Assembly (NCBI GenBank): GCA_035652095.1
Contig: DASREM010000014.1
Coordinates: 1 to 64,000 of the forward strand
From: DASREM01 sp035652095
Lineage (GTDB): Bacteria; Acidobacteriota; Terriglobia; Terriglobales; Acidobacteriaceae
Direction: 5' to 3'
DNA length: 64,000 bases
Below the pieces are notes generated by a model. The model searched no databases. It worked only from the letters and a program-made list of their open reading frames with translations, and was not told where the DNA came from. This document shows positions 1 through 9,029 of this stretch, piece by piece; the first letter of the stretch is position 1; the number at the start of each line of letters is the position of its first letter. A program made the position numbers and the translations under genes.

Positions 1-1
1 C

Positions 2-202
2 CTTGAGAGTGCGAATGGAAGCATGGCGACAGTGGCTGACTCGGCAGAAGAAAACTTTTCTCTAAGACAAAGAACAAAAACTCACTATGACCGCAAAATT
101 TCCTTGACTCCGACCGGCCTTCTCATGGAAGGCCATTTCACTCAGAATCTCGGACCGAACACTGTACTGGCTTATCCGCTCCTTCTCTACAAGACCCGAT
201 GA
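2..202 (+). CDS. possible C-terminal fragment of a gene cut by the window edge
   Basis: The second reading frame is open from the first bases to a TGA at 200-202, giving about 66 residues that end in LLLYKTR. No family is recognised. An open frame of this length can occur by chance at a window edge, so this is only a candidate. Nothing else is visible in the first 220 bases. Confidence 0.25.
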   Translation, partial: LESANGSMATVADSAEENFSLRQRTKTHYDRKISLTPTGLLMEGHFTQNLGPNTVLAYPLLLYKTR

Positions 203-224
203 ACCCGCTGTCCGAGCTGGCACC

Positions 225-542
225 CTAGGAGAGATTGGTCAGCGCATCCCTGAAATACTTGCGGTACTCGTCAGAGAGAATGCCCAGCTCCGGCGGTAGT
301 TCGTGGGCTTTAACCAGTTCACTCAACAGCGCTTCAGTGAGCGCAATGGCCTCTTTCAAGTCATTAATCGTCTTGAAAACGGTACACGTTTCGGCTTCGG
401 CTTTCTCGGACTCGTAGCCACGGAGTCGGGATTCGGCTTGCCGAAGGTTGAGGCTGATCATTTTTACGCAGCGCCGGATGTGCTTTTGGTTGTCCTCAGG
501 TAATTGCGAAAAGTAGGTTATGTAGTCGGTCACGCCAAGCAC
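225..542 (-). CDS. small hypothetical protein
   Basis: This is a 105-residue acidic, probably all-helical protein rich in Glu, Leu and Lys, with no signal peptide or membrane segment. It starts with GTG at 542; a second GTG three codons later could also be the start. Two forward-strand frames overlap it but have less protein-like composition (Ser-rich, no periodicity). I do not recognise the family. It sits alone, upstream of a small membrane protein on the same strand, in a poorly conserved stretch next to an integrase remnant. Confidence 0.4.
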   Translation of the reverse strand: MLGVTDYITYFSQLPEDNQKHIRRCVKMISLNLRQAESRLRGYESEKAEAETCTVFKTINDLKEAIALTEALLSELVKAHELPPELGILSDEYRKYFRDALTNLS

Positions 543-686
543 TATACGCGCGTCAGTTCGAGGTGAATACTCACAATCCGCGACCCGAGAAAGTCTCTCG
601 CTGCCTTCCTTGCCTCCTGCCTTCGCTCTCGCCGGTTCGGTTGCATGTTCAATTATTCTGAGTGAAACGGCGATTTTACGTCAAGC

Positions 687-1052
687 TCATTTCCTTGAGC
701 CATAGTCGGGTGGAAAAGGGACTGGATCGCGCACTCCTTGCCAGTTCCAAAGACCCATAATCAAACCAAAGAAAATCGCCAGAAACACGAACTTCGCCAG
801 CTCGGAAACCAATCCGGCCCAGCGGTGACTCACAAAATCGATGGTGATCATTGCCAGCGCGAACGAAAATCCGGAACCAAGAACTCCGACGACTAGGACG
901 TATTTCAGCTTGCCTAATCGCTTCAAACGTTCCCGTCGTTCCTTGCCTTGTCCGAAGGGAGTGACGCTGAAGAAGTGAAGAACACATGTCCAAATTGCTA
1001 GCCAGACCAGTCCCACTACGATCCCAACGATGACGAACGCAGCCTCGCGCAT
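687..1052 (-). CDS. small membrane protein of unknown function
   Basis: This 121-residue protein has three predicted membrane segments: residues about 4-27, a central stretch starting KYVLVVGVLGSGF, and one near residues 85-105 (FVFLAIFFGLIMGLWNW). A basic loop (KERRERLKRLGKLK) after the first segment suggests a cytoplasmic loop. It starts with ATG at 1052. A longer overlapping frame on the same strand (to 1089) lacks hydrophobic periodicity and is taken as a shadow. The family is not recognised. Confidence 0.5.
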   Translation of the reverse strand: MREAAFVIVGIVVGLVWLAIWTCVLHFFSVTPFGQGKERRERLKRLGKLKYVLVVGVLGSGFSFALAMITIDFVSHRWAGLVSELAKFVFLAIFFGLIMGLWNWQGVRDPVPFPPDYGSRK

Positions 1053-1231
1053 GGCCAGAGTCTACTCCGATGCTGAAAGGTAGTGCCAACTGTTGTTACC
1101 AGGCCATAGCGCAAGTGTCCGCTGTTTGTTCGCCTGCCCATGGGATTGATTCTGATAACGCGAGGTTTCAGCAGCTCATGGCAGGCAGGTGCTGACAGTT
1201 CAAAATTGAAACCTTTCCTTACTATTCCTAA

Positions 1232-1672
1232 GTCTTCAGCGAAACTTCACTTCTAAATTGGTTTCCACAGCCACTAAAGCCCATTCCCCTCGATGCTGGC
1301 TTAGCCGAGGTCCTTCTCTTCTGGCGAGCACGTACTCCGTACAACCAGAACCAAGACTGGGTGTTCGGCAGCCCAGAGAAGTCAGGCCAGCAACCGTACT
1401 GGCCAGATAGTCTGCTTCGGAAGGTCATTCGACCTGCCGCTCTGCGGGCGGGAATTAATAAGCGTATCGGATGGCACACGTTTCGGCACAGCTTCGCCAC
1501 CCTGTTGAAGGCCAATGGCGAAGATGTAAAGGTGGTTCAAGAATCGTTACGGCACGCTAACAGCCGCATCACTCTCGACACCTACACCCAAGCAGAAAGT
1601 GCCGCAAAGCGGAAAGCGCAAGCCAAGGTTGTGGAGATGATTCGTGCCGCTCAGGTCGTGGGCGTCAACTAG
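1232..1672 (+). pseudogene. tyrosine recombinase (phage-type integrase), C-terminal remnant
   Basis: The frame is open from just after a TAA at 1229-1231 with no start codon in a sensible place, so only the C-terminal catalytic half survives. Visible family signatures are a KPIPLD strand, the segment WRARTPYNQNQDWVF, then HTFRHSFATLL (the H-x-x-R box), LRHAN (the later His/Trp position) and the Tyr of DTYTQ, which is the nucleophile. The N-terminal core-binding domain and the first catalytic Arg region are missing. An internal GTG at 1361 could give a 103-residue peptide but this would not be a working recombinase. It lies 57 bp from the 3' end of the neighbouring tRNA-Val gene, the classic target of such enzymes, so it is probably the scar of a lost integrative element. 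Confidence 0.78.
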
Positions 1673-1729
1673 CTGTTCCCATTTGTTCCCACGCACCAAG
1701 CGGCTTGGATGGTATGTGTAAGAAAAGAA

Positions 1730-1806
1730 TGGTAGGCACGAGGAGACTCGAACTCCTGACCTCTACCGTGTCAAGGTAGCGCTCTAACCAACTGAGCTAC
1801 GCGCCT
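1730..1806 (-). tRNA. tRNA-Val (anticodon GAC)
   Basis: A full cloverleaf folds on the minus strand. The acceptor stem AGGCGCG pairs with CGTGCCT, there is a D-arm, the anticodon stem CTACC/GGTAG encloses the loop TTGACAC (anticodon GAC), and the T-arm contains GTTCGAGTC. The 3' CCA is encoded at 1730-1732. The discriminator base is A. Confidence 0.97.
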
Positions 1807-1935
1807 ACGTAGATCTCATTTTACCGGGCCGGTACGATCCGGGCAATGGCCAGGAGTGAACTGGTCCGCGCCCGGCGTCGTGCTCCTTCGGGCGGCGATT
1901 TGCCAATAGCGCTTGGGGCGGCGACAATCTTAGGC

Positions 1936-2319
1936 ATGGACTCTGCGGCAAATGAGGCGAAGACTCTATCTGCTGGAGGGGATCCCTTCTCTCCAGGGAC
2001 TCTGGTCATCGTCACCCTGAGTGATCCGCGCGAGAAGTTCTGGGGAACGATCCTGTCGCTGCGCGCCGAGGGCCTCAGTCTTTGCGGCATTGAGTTGCCA
2101 TCCTTCGAGGATCTGGTCTCGATGGTGAAGGAGGGAGAGCCATTCACTCCCGGAGTGGTTTTCTTTCCCCTGCACCGCATGGAACGCATGGAGTTGGATT
2201 TGCCCGACGGGAACATCCCATCGCTTGCCCAGAGGTTCGCCAGCAGTACGGGCATGGATCCAGCTTCCGTTCTCAGCCGCAAGCTGGACAATTCCGCCCC
2301 GAGGCGGGGACCATCGTGA
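1936..2319 (+). CDS. conserved hypothetical protein upstream of the phosphatidyltransferase gene
   Basis: This is a soluble protein of 127 residues if it starts at ATG 1936; an in-frame ATG at 1846 would add 30 low-complexity residues close to the tRNA gene and is less likely. A beta-rich core (TLVIVTLSDPREKFWGTIL, then VVFFPLHRMERMELD) resembles a small barrel. The family has no known function; I associate such proteins with Acidobacteria. Its stop overlaps the start of the next gene by 4 bases (GTGA), so the two are probably translationally coupled and may act together. No catalytic motif is visible. Confidence 0.65.
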   Translation: MDSAANEAKTLSAGGDPFSPGTLVIVTLSDPREKFWGTILSLRAEGLSLCGIELPSFEDLVSMVKEGEPFTPGVVFFPLHRMERMELDLPDGNIPSLAQRFASSTGMDPASVLSRKLDNSAPRRGPS

Positions 2320-2903
2320 AGCTCTCGCAACTGCTCACCGCGCCCAATCAACTCACGCTGCTACGAATGATGTTTCTCCCGTTCATCGTGATCAACCAGC
2401 TCAACGGCCATTACAGATGGTCTTTGATTCTATTCGTGATCGCCGGCTTGAGTGATGGGCTTGATGGCCTGCTGGCCCGCACTCTGAAACAACAAACCGT
2501 CCTTGGCCAATACCTGGATCCGATCGCCGACAAGCTGCTGCTGAGCACCATGTTCCTGGTGCTTTCCATTCTGCACCATATTCCCTGGAAATTTACGGTA
2601 TTGGTGTTCAGCCGCGATATTTCGATCCTCTGTGCAAGCGCGGTGCTCTATGCCATTGCCGGCTTGCGTGATTTCCGTCCCAGTATCTTTGGAAAGGCCA
2701 ACACCTTTGCGCAGGTGGCTGCGATCTTCTTCGTCATGCTCTTCGAATTTGACAAAGCACGGTGGGTCTATATCGCGAGGCTTTCGTTCTTAAGAGCAAC
2801 TTTCGCATTCACGATCATTTCGGGGCTGCATTACGTGTTTCTTGTTGGCCAACGACTTCGCGCCGTCAATCACCCTCAGACCGGGCACTCCGCAGCACCC
2901 TGA
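2316..2903 (+). CDS. pgsA: CDP-alcohol phosphatidyltransferase (PgsA-like)
   Basis: This inner-membrane enzyme transfers a phosphatidyl group from CDP-diacylglycerol to an alcohol, probably glycerol-3-phosphate, on the way to phosphatidylglycerol. The diagnostic motif D-G-x2-A-R-x8-G-x3-D-x3-D is complete: D50 G51, A54 R55, G64, D68 and D72, with the preceding D47 also present. Several hydrophobic segments follow over the remaining 130 residues, and the 195-residue length is normal. It starts with GTG at 2316, inside the end of the upstream gene. The exact acceptor alcohol cannot be fixed from sequence alone, since cardiolipin and phosphatidylinositol-type synthases share the motif. Confidence 0.85.
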   Translation: MKLSQLLTAPNQLTLLRMMFLPFIVINQLNGHYRWSLILFVIAGLSDGLDGLLARTLKQQTVLGQYLDPIADKLLLSTMFLVLSILHHIPWKFTVLVFSRDISILCASAVLYAIAGLRDFRPSIFGKANTFAQVAAIFFVMLFEFDKARWVYIARLSFLRATFAFTIISGLHYVFLVGQRLRAVNHPQTGHSAAP

Positions 2904-2966
2904 GTTGACCCTGTTTCGCCGCTCCTCCTAGAATGATCAATTCTCGTCAGCATTGCACGACACACT

Positions 2967-4451
2967 ATGGCGCTGCACCTCTATAACACTCTCTCTGGCA
3001 AGGTCGAAGAATTCCGAACCATTGATCCCAAGCAAGTTCGCATGTATGCCTGCGGGCCCACGGTCTACGACTACGGACACATCGGGAACTTCCGAACATT
3101 CGTCGCGGTGGACGTGCTGCATCGCTTTCTGATTCAGAGCGGCTACCGCGTGCGTCACGTGATGAATATCACCGATGTGGATGACAAGATCATTCGAAAT
3201 TCGGCGCAGGCAGGCGTTACTGTGAACCAGTACACGGCGAAATACGAGAAAGCCTTCCTGGAGGACTGCCGAGTGCTTGCCATCGAGCAACCCGTCCTGG
3301 TCCGGGCCACTGAGCACATTCAGCAGATGGCCGACTTTATCCGTAAATTGCAGGAGAAAGGCATTGCTTACAAGACGGAGGATGGTTCTTATTACTTCCG
3401 CATCGCGAAGTTCCCCCAGTACGGAAAACTTTCCAAGAAAGACTTTGCCGGCATGGAAGATGGCGCTCGAGTTGACGTGGATGAATACGATAAGGACAAC
3501 GCGCGGGACTTCGCCCTGTGGAAAGCGCCTAAGGAAGGGGAGGCTTTCTGGGAGGCTGCCATTGGCCCCGGACGTCCCGGCTGGCATATCGAATGCTCGG
3601 TCATGTCCATGGAAGAACTTGGGGAAACTTTCGATCTGCACGCGGGCGGCGAAGATCTGGTTTTTCCGCACCACGAAAATGAAATTGCGCAATCGGAATC
3701 TCTAACCGGCAAGCCCTTTGCGCATTTCTGGTTTCACGCCCGCTTTCTGTTGGTTGAGGGCGAGAAGATGTCGAAAAGCCTGGGCAACTTCTTTACCCTT
3801 CGCGACCTGATACTGAAAGGGCACAGACCGAGCTCAATCCGATTTCTGCTGGCATCGGTTCCCTACCGGAACCAGCTCAACTTCACGTTCGATGGATTAA
3901 AGCAAGCGGCAGCCTCGGTGGATCGCCTGCAAAACCTGCGATTGCGTCTGCGAGAGGGCAAATTCCCGGAGGGATCGAATCCGGCCATGGCAGAACTCGC
4001 ACGCGCTACCGTGGATGGCATTCGTGCCGGCATGGAGGATGACCTGAACACCGCGCAAGCCCAGGCCGCAATCTTCGATATGGCGCGCGCTGCAAACGCG
4101 GCGATCGACAGCGGCCAACTCAGAAAGGACGATGTTCCTGCCCTGCTGGGTGCAATCGCAAAGTTCGAAGAGATCTTCGCCGTGCTGAACGAGGACGATG
4201 TCTCCAAAATGAAGGGCGTCATGGAATGGGCGATATCGGAAGGGCGCGAGAATGAGATCAGCGCCGAACTGCGGGCCGCGGTAGCTTCTTCCAAGCTTGA
4301 CGATCAGGCCATCAATCAGAAGATTGCGGAGATGGAAAGCGCCCGGCGTGCGCGGGACTTCAGGCGCTCGGATGCGATTCGCGCGGAACTGACCTCCGGA
4401 GGCGTGATCGTGGAAAATACGAAAGACGGCGTTCGTTGGCGCAGGAAGTAA
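2967..4451 (+). CDS. cysS: cysteinyl-tRNA synthetase
   Basis: This cytosolic class I aminoacyl-tRNA synthetase charges tRNA-Cys. The HIGH-type motif appears as HIGN at residues 38-41 and the KMSKS loop at 267-271. C29 and the downstream ECS and HHENE segments match the zinc site that selects cysteine. Full length is 494 residues, slightly longer than usual. The C-terminal anticodon-binding part ends with an arginine-rich DFRRSDAIRAEL segment, as in other CysRS. It starts with ATG at 2967, about 60 bp after the phosphatidyltransferase gene, and ends two bases from the convergent gene at 4454. Confidence 0.97.
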   Translation: MALHLYNTLSGKVEEFRTIDPKQVRMYACGPTVYDYGHIGNFRTFVAVDVLHRFLIQSGYRVRHVMNITDVDDKIIRNSAQAGVTVNQYTAKYEKAFLEDCRVLAIEQPVLVRATEHIQQMADFIRKLQEKGIAYKTEDGSYYFRIAKFPQYGKLSKKDFAGMEDGARVDVDEYDKDNARDFALWKAPKEGEAFWEAAIGPGRPGWHIECSVMSMEELGETFDLHAGGEDLVFPHHENEIAQSESLTGKPFAHFWFHARFLLVEGEKMSKSLGNFFTLRDLILKGHRPSSIRFLLASVPYRNQLNFTFDGLKQAAASVDRLQNLRLRLREGKFPEGSNPAMAELARATVDGIRAGMEDDLNTAQAQAAIFDMARAANAAIDSGQLRKDDVPALLGAIAKFEEIFAVLNEDDVSKMKGVMEWAISEGRENEISAELRAAVASSKLDDQAINQKIAEMESARRARDFRRSDAIRAELTSGGVIVENTKDGVRWRRK

Positions 4452-4453
4452 TC

Positions 4454-4849
4454 CTACTTCCCTCGATCGACAGTCATCAACCGCCAGACGGCCTGCCAGC
4501 GCTCATTCGCTCTTTTTTTAAAGACAAAGGTGTCGTGCCCGGATTCGCGGTACCTGCGGCCACCCAGTTCGTAGGTCATTTCCCACGGCAAAGTGGCGAC
4601 GGCGACTGTCATCCAATCGTCCACAACCGGCTCGGATTCGCGGTAATCAAGGATCTGCGCCTGGGCCAGGAAGTCGCGGTAGCTTTTGACGCAGGCAGCC
4701 CTTCCACGGCTGAGTTCTTGAAAATCAGGGCCGACAATGATCATGTCTTCATGAAAAATCTGGTTCAAATCGTCCACACGGCCGCCCAGCCAGGCTTGGT
4801 TGATCTCACTTATGATGCCCTGGATTTCATGTTGCAGGCTTCGGTCCAT
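4454..4849 (-). CDS. DUF4440 / SnoaL-like (NTF2 fold) protein
   Basis: This small cytosolic protein of 131 residues has the NTF2-like cone fold pattern: an N-terminal helix (IQGIISEINQAWLGGRVDDLNQIFHEDM), then antiparallel strands ending in WQAVWRLMTVDRG. Members of the family range from steroid-isomerase-like enzymes to ligand-binding proteins, so no reaction can be assigned. The start ATG at 4849 has a strong Shine-Dalgarno sequence (AAGGAG) seven bases upstream on the minus strand. It is a single gene, convergent with cysS and divergent from the FmdE-like gene. Confidence 0.85.
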   Translation of the reverse strand: MDRSLQHEIQGIISEINQAWLGGRVDDLNQIFHEDMIIVGPDFQELSRGRAACVKSYRDFLAQAQILDYRESEPVVDDWMTVAVATLPWEMTYELGGRRYRESGHDTFVFKKRANERWQAVWRLMTVDRGK

Positions 4850-4913
4850 GGTTCTCCTTGAAACAGGGATACGGCAAAGCAGACGTTTGAACTTGGCGGT
4901 ATCCTAACAAGAC

Positions 4914-5495
4914 ATGAAAACACTGGACGAATATCTCCACGATGCAGAAACTGCCCACGGCCATCTTTGTGCCGGACAAGTACTGGGCGTCCGTCTCGCC
5001 ATGCTAGGGTTGAACAAGCTTCAGATCGATGACCCTGCGGGGAAAGATCGGAAGCGGCTGGTGACCTTCGTGGAGATTGACCGCTGTGCCACCGATGCGA
5101 TCTCGGTCGTAACCGGATGCCGCCTGGGCAAACGCGCTCTGAAGTTTCGAGACTGGGGCAAGATGGCGGCCACCTTCGTTGACTTGGAATCAGGGCGGGC
5201 GATTCGCATTGCCGCGAAGGAATCCTCGAAGGCCCTGGCTGGTCAAATGCACCCGGAGTTGGAAAGCAAGAACCAGCAGCAGATGCTCGCTTATCGGGAG
5301 ATGGCGGATGACGACCTGTTCTCAAGCCAATGGGTCAAAGTCGATCTGCCAGCGCAGGAGTTTCCCGGCTACAAAGGTGAGCGCATCGTATGCCAGAGTT
5401 GCGGGGAAGGGATCAATTTCAGGCGGGAGGTAAATCAAGGCGGTAGAGCACTCTGCCGGGCCTGCGCTGGTGAGAGCTACTACCGACCAGCGTGA
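4914..5495 (+). CDS. FmdE family protein with C-terminal zinc ribbon
   Basis: This 193-residue protein resembles the FmdE family, named after subunit E of formylmethanofuran dehydrogenase. The family signature HGHLCAGQ lies near residues 15-22 and the second Cys motif DRCATDAI follows. The C-terminal 35 residues carry two C-x2-C pairs (CQSC and CRAC) forming a zinc ribbon, the usual extension in bacteria. No formylmethanofuran dehydrogenase subunits are nearby, so it is probably a stand-alone metal- or cofactor-linked protein; the substrate is unknown. The start is ATG at 4914, without a clear ribosome binding site. Confidence 0.85.
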   Translation: MKTLDEYLHDAETAHGHLCAGQVLGVRLAMLGLNKLQIDDPAGKDRKRLVTFVEIDRCATDAISVVTGCRLGKRALKFRDWGKMAATFVDLESGRAIRIAAKESSKALAGQMHPELESKNQQQMLAYREMADDDLFSSQWVKVDLPAQEFPGYKGERIVCQSCGEGINFRREVNQGGRALCRACAGESYYRPA

Positions 5496-5540
5496 TCTGA
5501 CCCTGACGCCCCTGACCTGCTGGTATTACACTATTCGGTC

Positions 5541-6761
5541 ATGGCTACGCAGACAGCAACCCGCACCAACCCGCTCTCTTATCTCACCGACGAACTGAAC
5601 GAAATCAAAAACAAGGGTACCCATTTCCGCCTTCGCGTTCTTGAAGACGAGCAGGCGCCGGAATGCACATTCGATGGCAGGAAGGTGATTAACCTTGCCT
5701 CCAACAACTATCTCGGGCTCACGACCCATCCCAAGCTGCGCGAAGCGGCCCTGGAAGCTACACGGAGGTACGGCGTGGGTTCCGGAGCGGTGCGGACCAT
5801 AGCGGGGACGATGAAGATTCACATGGAACTGGAGGAGAAGATCGCCCGCTTCAAAAACGTCGAAGCCTGCGTCGTCTTTCAATCCGGGTTCACCGCGAAT
5901 GCGGGAACGGTTTCCGCGGTTCTGGGCAAAGAGGATTTCATTGTCTCCGACCAGCTGAACCATGCCTCGATCATTGATGGCGCGCGACTCTCCCGCGCCA
6001 AGATCCTGGTATTCCGCCACAAGGAGGTCGCTCACGCGGAGGAGCAATTAGCCAGCGTCAAAGACCAACCCGGACGCAAGCTGCTCATCACCGATGGCGT
6101 TTTCTCGATGGATGGCGATATCGGTCCTCTGGACAAACTCTGCGACGTTGCCGAAAAATATGGCGCCATCATGATGGTGGACGATGCGCACGCCTCCGGG
6201 GTGCTGGGCCGCAATGGACGCGGCACGGTGGACCATTTCAACGTGCACGGCCGGGTGGACATCCAGGTCGGCACGCTTTCAAAAGCTATCGGAGCCCTCG
6301 GCGGATATGTGTGCGGGACCCGAGACTTGATTGACTACCTGTATCACCGCGCACGGCCATTCTTGTTCTCGACCTCCCATCCGCCGTCAGTCGCCGCTAC
6401 CTGTATCGCGGCCTTTGACGTACTGGAGCAAGAACCGGAGCGCATCGAACAGCTCTGGGAAAACACACGGTTCTGGAAGAAGGAGCTCGGCCTGCTGGGG
6501 TTTGATATCGGAGGGCGCAAAACTCCTGCCAGTGAAACCCCGATCACCCCGATCATCGTCGGAGACGGCAAGTTAACCATGGAGTTCTCTCGCGAGCTGT
6601 TCAAGGAAGGAGTTCTGGGTACTGGCATCGCCTTCCCCACGGTGCCGGAGGGCCTGGCTCGCATCCGAACCATCATGACGGCAACCCACACCAGGGACGA
6701 ACTTCAGCAGGCACTCGAGGTGTTGAAAAAGGTGGGAAAGCGGATGGGAATTGTGCAGTAA
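5541..6761 (+). CDS. kbl: glycine C-acetyltransferase (2-amino-3-ketobutyrate CoA ligase)
   Basis: This PLP enzyme of the alpha-oxoamine synthase family cleaves 2-amino-3-ketobutyrate with CoA to glycine and acetyl-CoA in threonine breakdown. The PLP lysine is K248 in the segment GTLSKAIGALGG, preceded by the DDAHASG cofactor motif near residue 212. Full length is 406 residues. The usual partner, threonine dehydrogenase (tdh), is not beside it, so a related oxoamine synthase activity such as 8-amino-7-oxononanoate or serine palmitoyl synthesis cannot be fully excluded. The gene is monocistronic and followed by a strong terminator. Confidence 0.88.
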   Translation: MATQTATRTNPLSYLTDELNEIKNKGTHFRLRVLEDEQAPECTFDGRKVINLASNNYLGLTTHPKLREAALEATRRYGVGSGAVRTIAGTMKIHMELEEKIARFKNVEACVVFQSGFTANAGTVSAVLGKEDFIVSDQLNHASIIDGARLSRAKILVFRHKEVAHAEEQLASVKDQPGRKLLITDGVFSMDGDIGPLDKLCDVAEKYGAIMMVDDAHASGVLGRNGRGTVDHFNVHGRVDIQVGTLSKAIGALGGYVCGTRDLIDYLYHRARPFLFSTSHPPSVAATCIAAFDVLEQEPERIEQLWENTRFWKKELGLLGFDIGGRKTPASETPITPIIVGDGKLTMEFSRELFKEGVLGTGIAFPTVPEGLARIRTIMTATHTRDELQQALEVLKKVGKRMGIVQ

Positions 6762-6785
6762 ATTCCATCTTCAACGCAGGAAAAA

Positions 6786-6811
6786 CGGGCTCCCATTATT
6801 CCGGGAGCCCG
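6786..6811. terminator. bidirectional hairpin between kbl and the haloperoxidase-like gene
   Basis: A perfect 9-bp stem (CGGGCTCCC with GGGAGCCCG) encloses an 8-base loop. It is flanked by AAAAA on the left and TTTCTTG on the right, so it can end transcription from both convergent genes. Confidence 0.85.
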
Positions 6812-6830
6812 ATTTCTTGCTCAAGACAAG

Positions 6831-8612
6831 CTACTGATTGGTGATGGTCTGTTTCGTCCCGTCAAGCTTGGTGAAGGTAACGGTGAACTTCTCGTTGTAG
6901 GTTTTGGCGCGGTCCTGGAGCATACCGATCGCCATCGCCTCACCCAAGAGGTTTGAGGCATACGTACTGGCGCGCCAGTGAATACCCGCATGGACGCCGT
7001 GACCGAAGCTAACGTTACTCATCAGCTTGTGGAGTTCACTGCCGACGGTGATCTGATCCGCATCCGGACCGGTGTACGGCACGAGCGAGAGACCATCGCT
7101 CGAGGGCACCATGGGATTCGGAATGACCCAGTTCTCGTCGAAGAAGAACTTCAGGAAGGTGATGGCTGCGCCGCCCACCGTCCCGTGACCTGTGGGATAG
7201 CAGGGGTGAGCCGGAGAACCCTCGGGGAACGCTTGCGGCAGCAAATACGTTCCGTACTTGCTGAAGCTATTCGCCACAGCCTGGGAGTTAGCCACATCGG
7301 GATGGATCTTGGCCATCGCGGCGCCCCCAGTCAGGTTGGAGTGCAATACACCCGCGCCCGCTTCCGGACGATGCGTCAGATGCACCAGCCACTTCTGGTA
7401 CCACACCTTCTGCAGGCCCTTCGCAGCGCACTCACCCATCGAGGCCGCAAAGTCGGGACCGCCGAAGGTGCAGAAACCGTTTTGTTTGGTAGACGCAATG
7501 TAGGGATTGCCAGGGTTGACCGGCGCTTTCAAGGTGCCGAGAACCAGCATGGCGATGAGGTATCCCTGGTAGAGGACGTCATCGTGGGTCCATGCACACA
7601 GTCCGCGCCCATCGTGCAGGTACCGCCCTGTAGTGTCCTTCGACAGGCCCAGTCCGGTGCTGATGCCATTCTGTACCTGAAAGAAGGTTGTCTCGTCAGT
7701 CATGTAGTCAATACCAGGGGTGTAGGTAGTCATCAGCTGACTGATTGGCTGCTGACCAAAGGAGGTGGGAGTAATCATGAACTGCGAGATGTACGGCCCG
7801 ACCTGCTCACCCGGGAAGACACCGCGGAAAAGGTTTTCCGTGGTGACATGACCACTGCTGTCGCGCGGACCCCGATAAGCGGTCAGCTTGTTGAGTTCTG
7901 CCGCAGCGGCTTGCGCGATGGGGTTTGATGCGTAATCCGTAAAGGCCACATCACGCAACTGCGAAGCCCAGAACTGTTCAATCAACTCTGCGGCATATTC
8001 CCTTCCCTCGATGCGGTAGAACGGCCCAACAACTGGCAAGCCATTCGGATCTCCCGGGGAGGGGGCATTGCCGAACTGCGAGGAATCCGGGCACTCCAGA
8101 TCGAAGGCATACGCGCCCTGCGGGCCATTGTGAGTGCGTGTGCCGCCGTTGATTACAGCTTCCCAATCACTTTGCTTACCGCTGTTGAGCGCCTTCTTGA
8201 AGGACTCCCAAGCGGCCTTGTTGACTACGCCGATGCTGTCCTGCAGTAAACCCTTGCTGTAGCTGGCGGACTTGTCGGGGTAGCGGAACTCGTCTCCATT
8301 GGTGGTGTGTGGCGGAACGCCGAGAGCGGCATCCGCATTGGCATTGGCGATACGCAGGGCGGTGGCCACGGCGATGCGGTTCGATTGACCGCCCGTCAGG
8401 TTGACCCCGACCGACTTCAAAGGGTTCATTGCGGCCAAAGCAGCGGGAGGTTTGCCCAGTACACCGGCTGCCATCGTAGCCGCTGCACCAGCTCCTAATT
8501 TTCCGATGAAACTACGCCGGGCGGGGGAGGTTAGCTTTGCGCCGGGTTCTTTGTGAACGTCCTTGGCTTCGAGGCACACGTCTGCCTCGTTCTTACGGGG
8601 GGTCCGTTTCAT
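6831..8612 (-). CDS. Tat-exported vanadium-dependent haloperoxidase-like (PAP2 superfamily) protein, copy 1
   Basis: This 593-residue protein is built like the algal-type vanadium bromo/iodoperoxidases, which use vanadate and peroxide to oxidise halides. A twin-arginine signal (RRSFIGKLG, near residues 33-41) directs folded export. Vanadate-site residues visible are K407 and R415 in KWLVHLTHRPE, the PTGH motif ending in H476 (usually PSGH), and H545 in GIHWR. The arginine normally six residues before that last His is a Gly here, with a His one further upstream, so activity as a haloperoxidase is not certain and a phosphatase role is possible. The start ATG at 8612 has AAGGAG five bases upstream. 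A close paralogue lies directly upstream. Confidence 0.85.
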   Translation of the reverse strand: MKRTPRKNEADVCLEAKDVHKEPGAKLTSPARRSFIGKLGAGAAATMAAGVLGKPPAALAAMNPLKSVGVNLTGGQSNRIAVATALRIANANADAALGVPPHTTNGDEFRYPDKSASYSKGLLQDSIGVVNKAAWESFKKALNSGKQSDWEAVINGGTRTHNGPQGAYAFDLECPDSSQFGNAPSPGDPNGLPVVGPFYRIEGREYAAELIEQFWASQLRDVAFTDYASNPIAQAAAAELNKLTAYRGPRDSSGHVTTENLFRGVFPGEQVGPYISQFMITPTSFGQQPISQLMTTYTPGIDYMTDETTFFQVQNGISTGLGLSKDTTGRYLHDGRGLCAWTHDDVLYQGYLIAMLVLGTLKAPVNPGNPYIASTKQNGFCTFGGPDFAASMGECAAKGLQKVWYQKWLVHLTHRPEAGAGVLHSNLTGGAAMAKIHPDVANSQAVANSFSKYGTYLLPQAFPEGSPAHPCYPTGHGTVGGAAITFLKFFFDENWVIPNPMVPSSDGLSLVPYTGPDADQITVGSELHKLMSNVSFGHGVHAGIHWRASTYASNLLGEAMAIGMLQDRAKTYNEKFTVTFTKLDGTKQTITNQ

Positions 8613-9000
8613 GCGCGCTCCTTATGCGGGTGACTAGAGTGGTGCAAGCACCTTGACTAGAGGTGACTGCGTCAGCCGATATATGCACTTGCGCGGCCAA
8701 AGCGGGACGTTTCAGGAATCAAAATGATTCGGAAAGGTAAGTTTCTCAAGAGAGGAGGCTTAGACGAGGCTCGGAGAAACGGGTCCAGCAACCAAGGGAA
8801 ATTCCAACAGATCACTCAGTGCAGACCTGTGCGCTACTTGCGAAGTGAGTTGCTTCGACCTAACCTTTCGGTTAGTCATATTTTGAGATGCGCGAATCCG
8901 ATTAGAAGTTTCAACGTGCTCAGGATAGAGACCTTGGTCTCCGATCGTAAGTCTCTGGATTTTGCCACCCGATGCCGAGCGTGGCGTCGCAACAAATAAA

Positions 9001-9029
9001 ATCGGGTGGCCCTAGTCAAGCCACCCGAT
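9001..9029 (-). terminator. Rho-independent terminator of haloperoxidase-like copy 2
   Basis: A perfect 10-bp stem (ATCGGGTGGC with GCCACCCGAT) with a 9-base loop is followed on the minus strand by TTTATTTG. It lies 198 bp downstream of the stop of the 9227-10996 gene. Confidence 0.7.

Noticed and set aside
1361..1672. Integrase read as a complete 103-residue gene
   Set aside because: The frame extends upstream to 1232 with integrase-like sequence and lacks the N-terminal domain and first catalytic Arg, so it is a remnant.
6978..7928. A 316-codon plus-strand frame opposite haloperoxidase-like copy 1
   Set aside because: It mirrors the codon pattern of the minus-strand gene; a similar shadow exists opposite copy 2, as expected for an artefact of paralogues.
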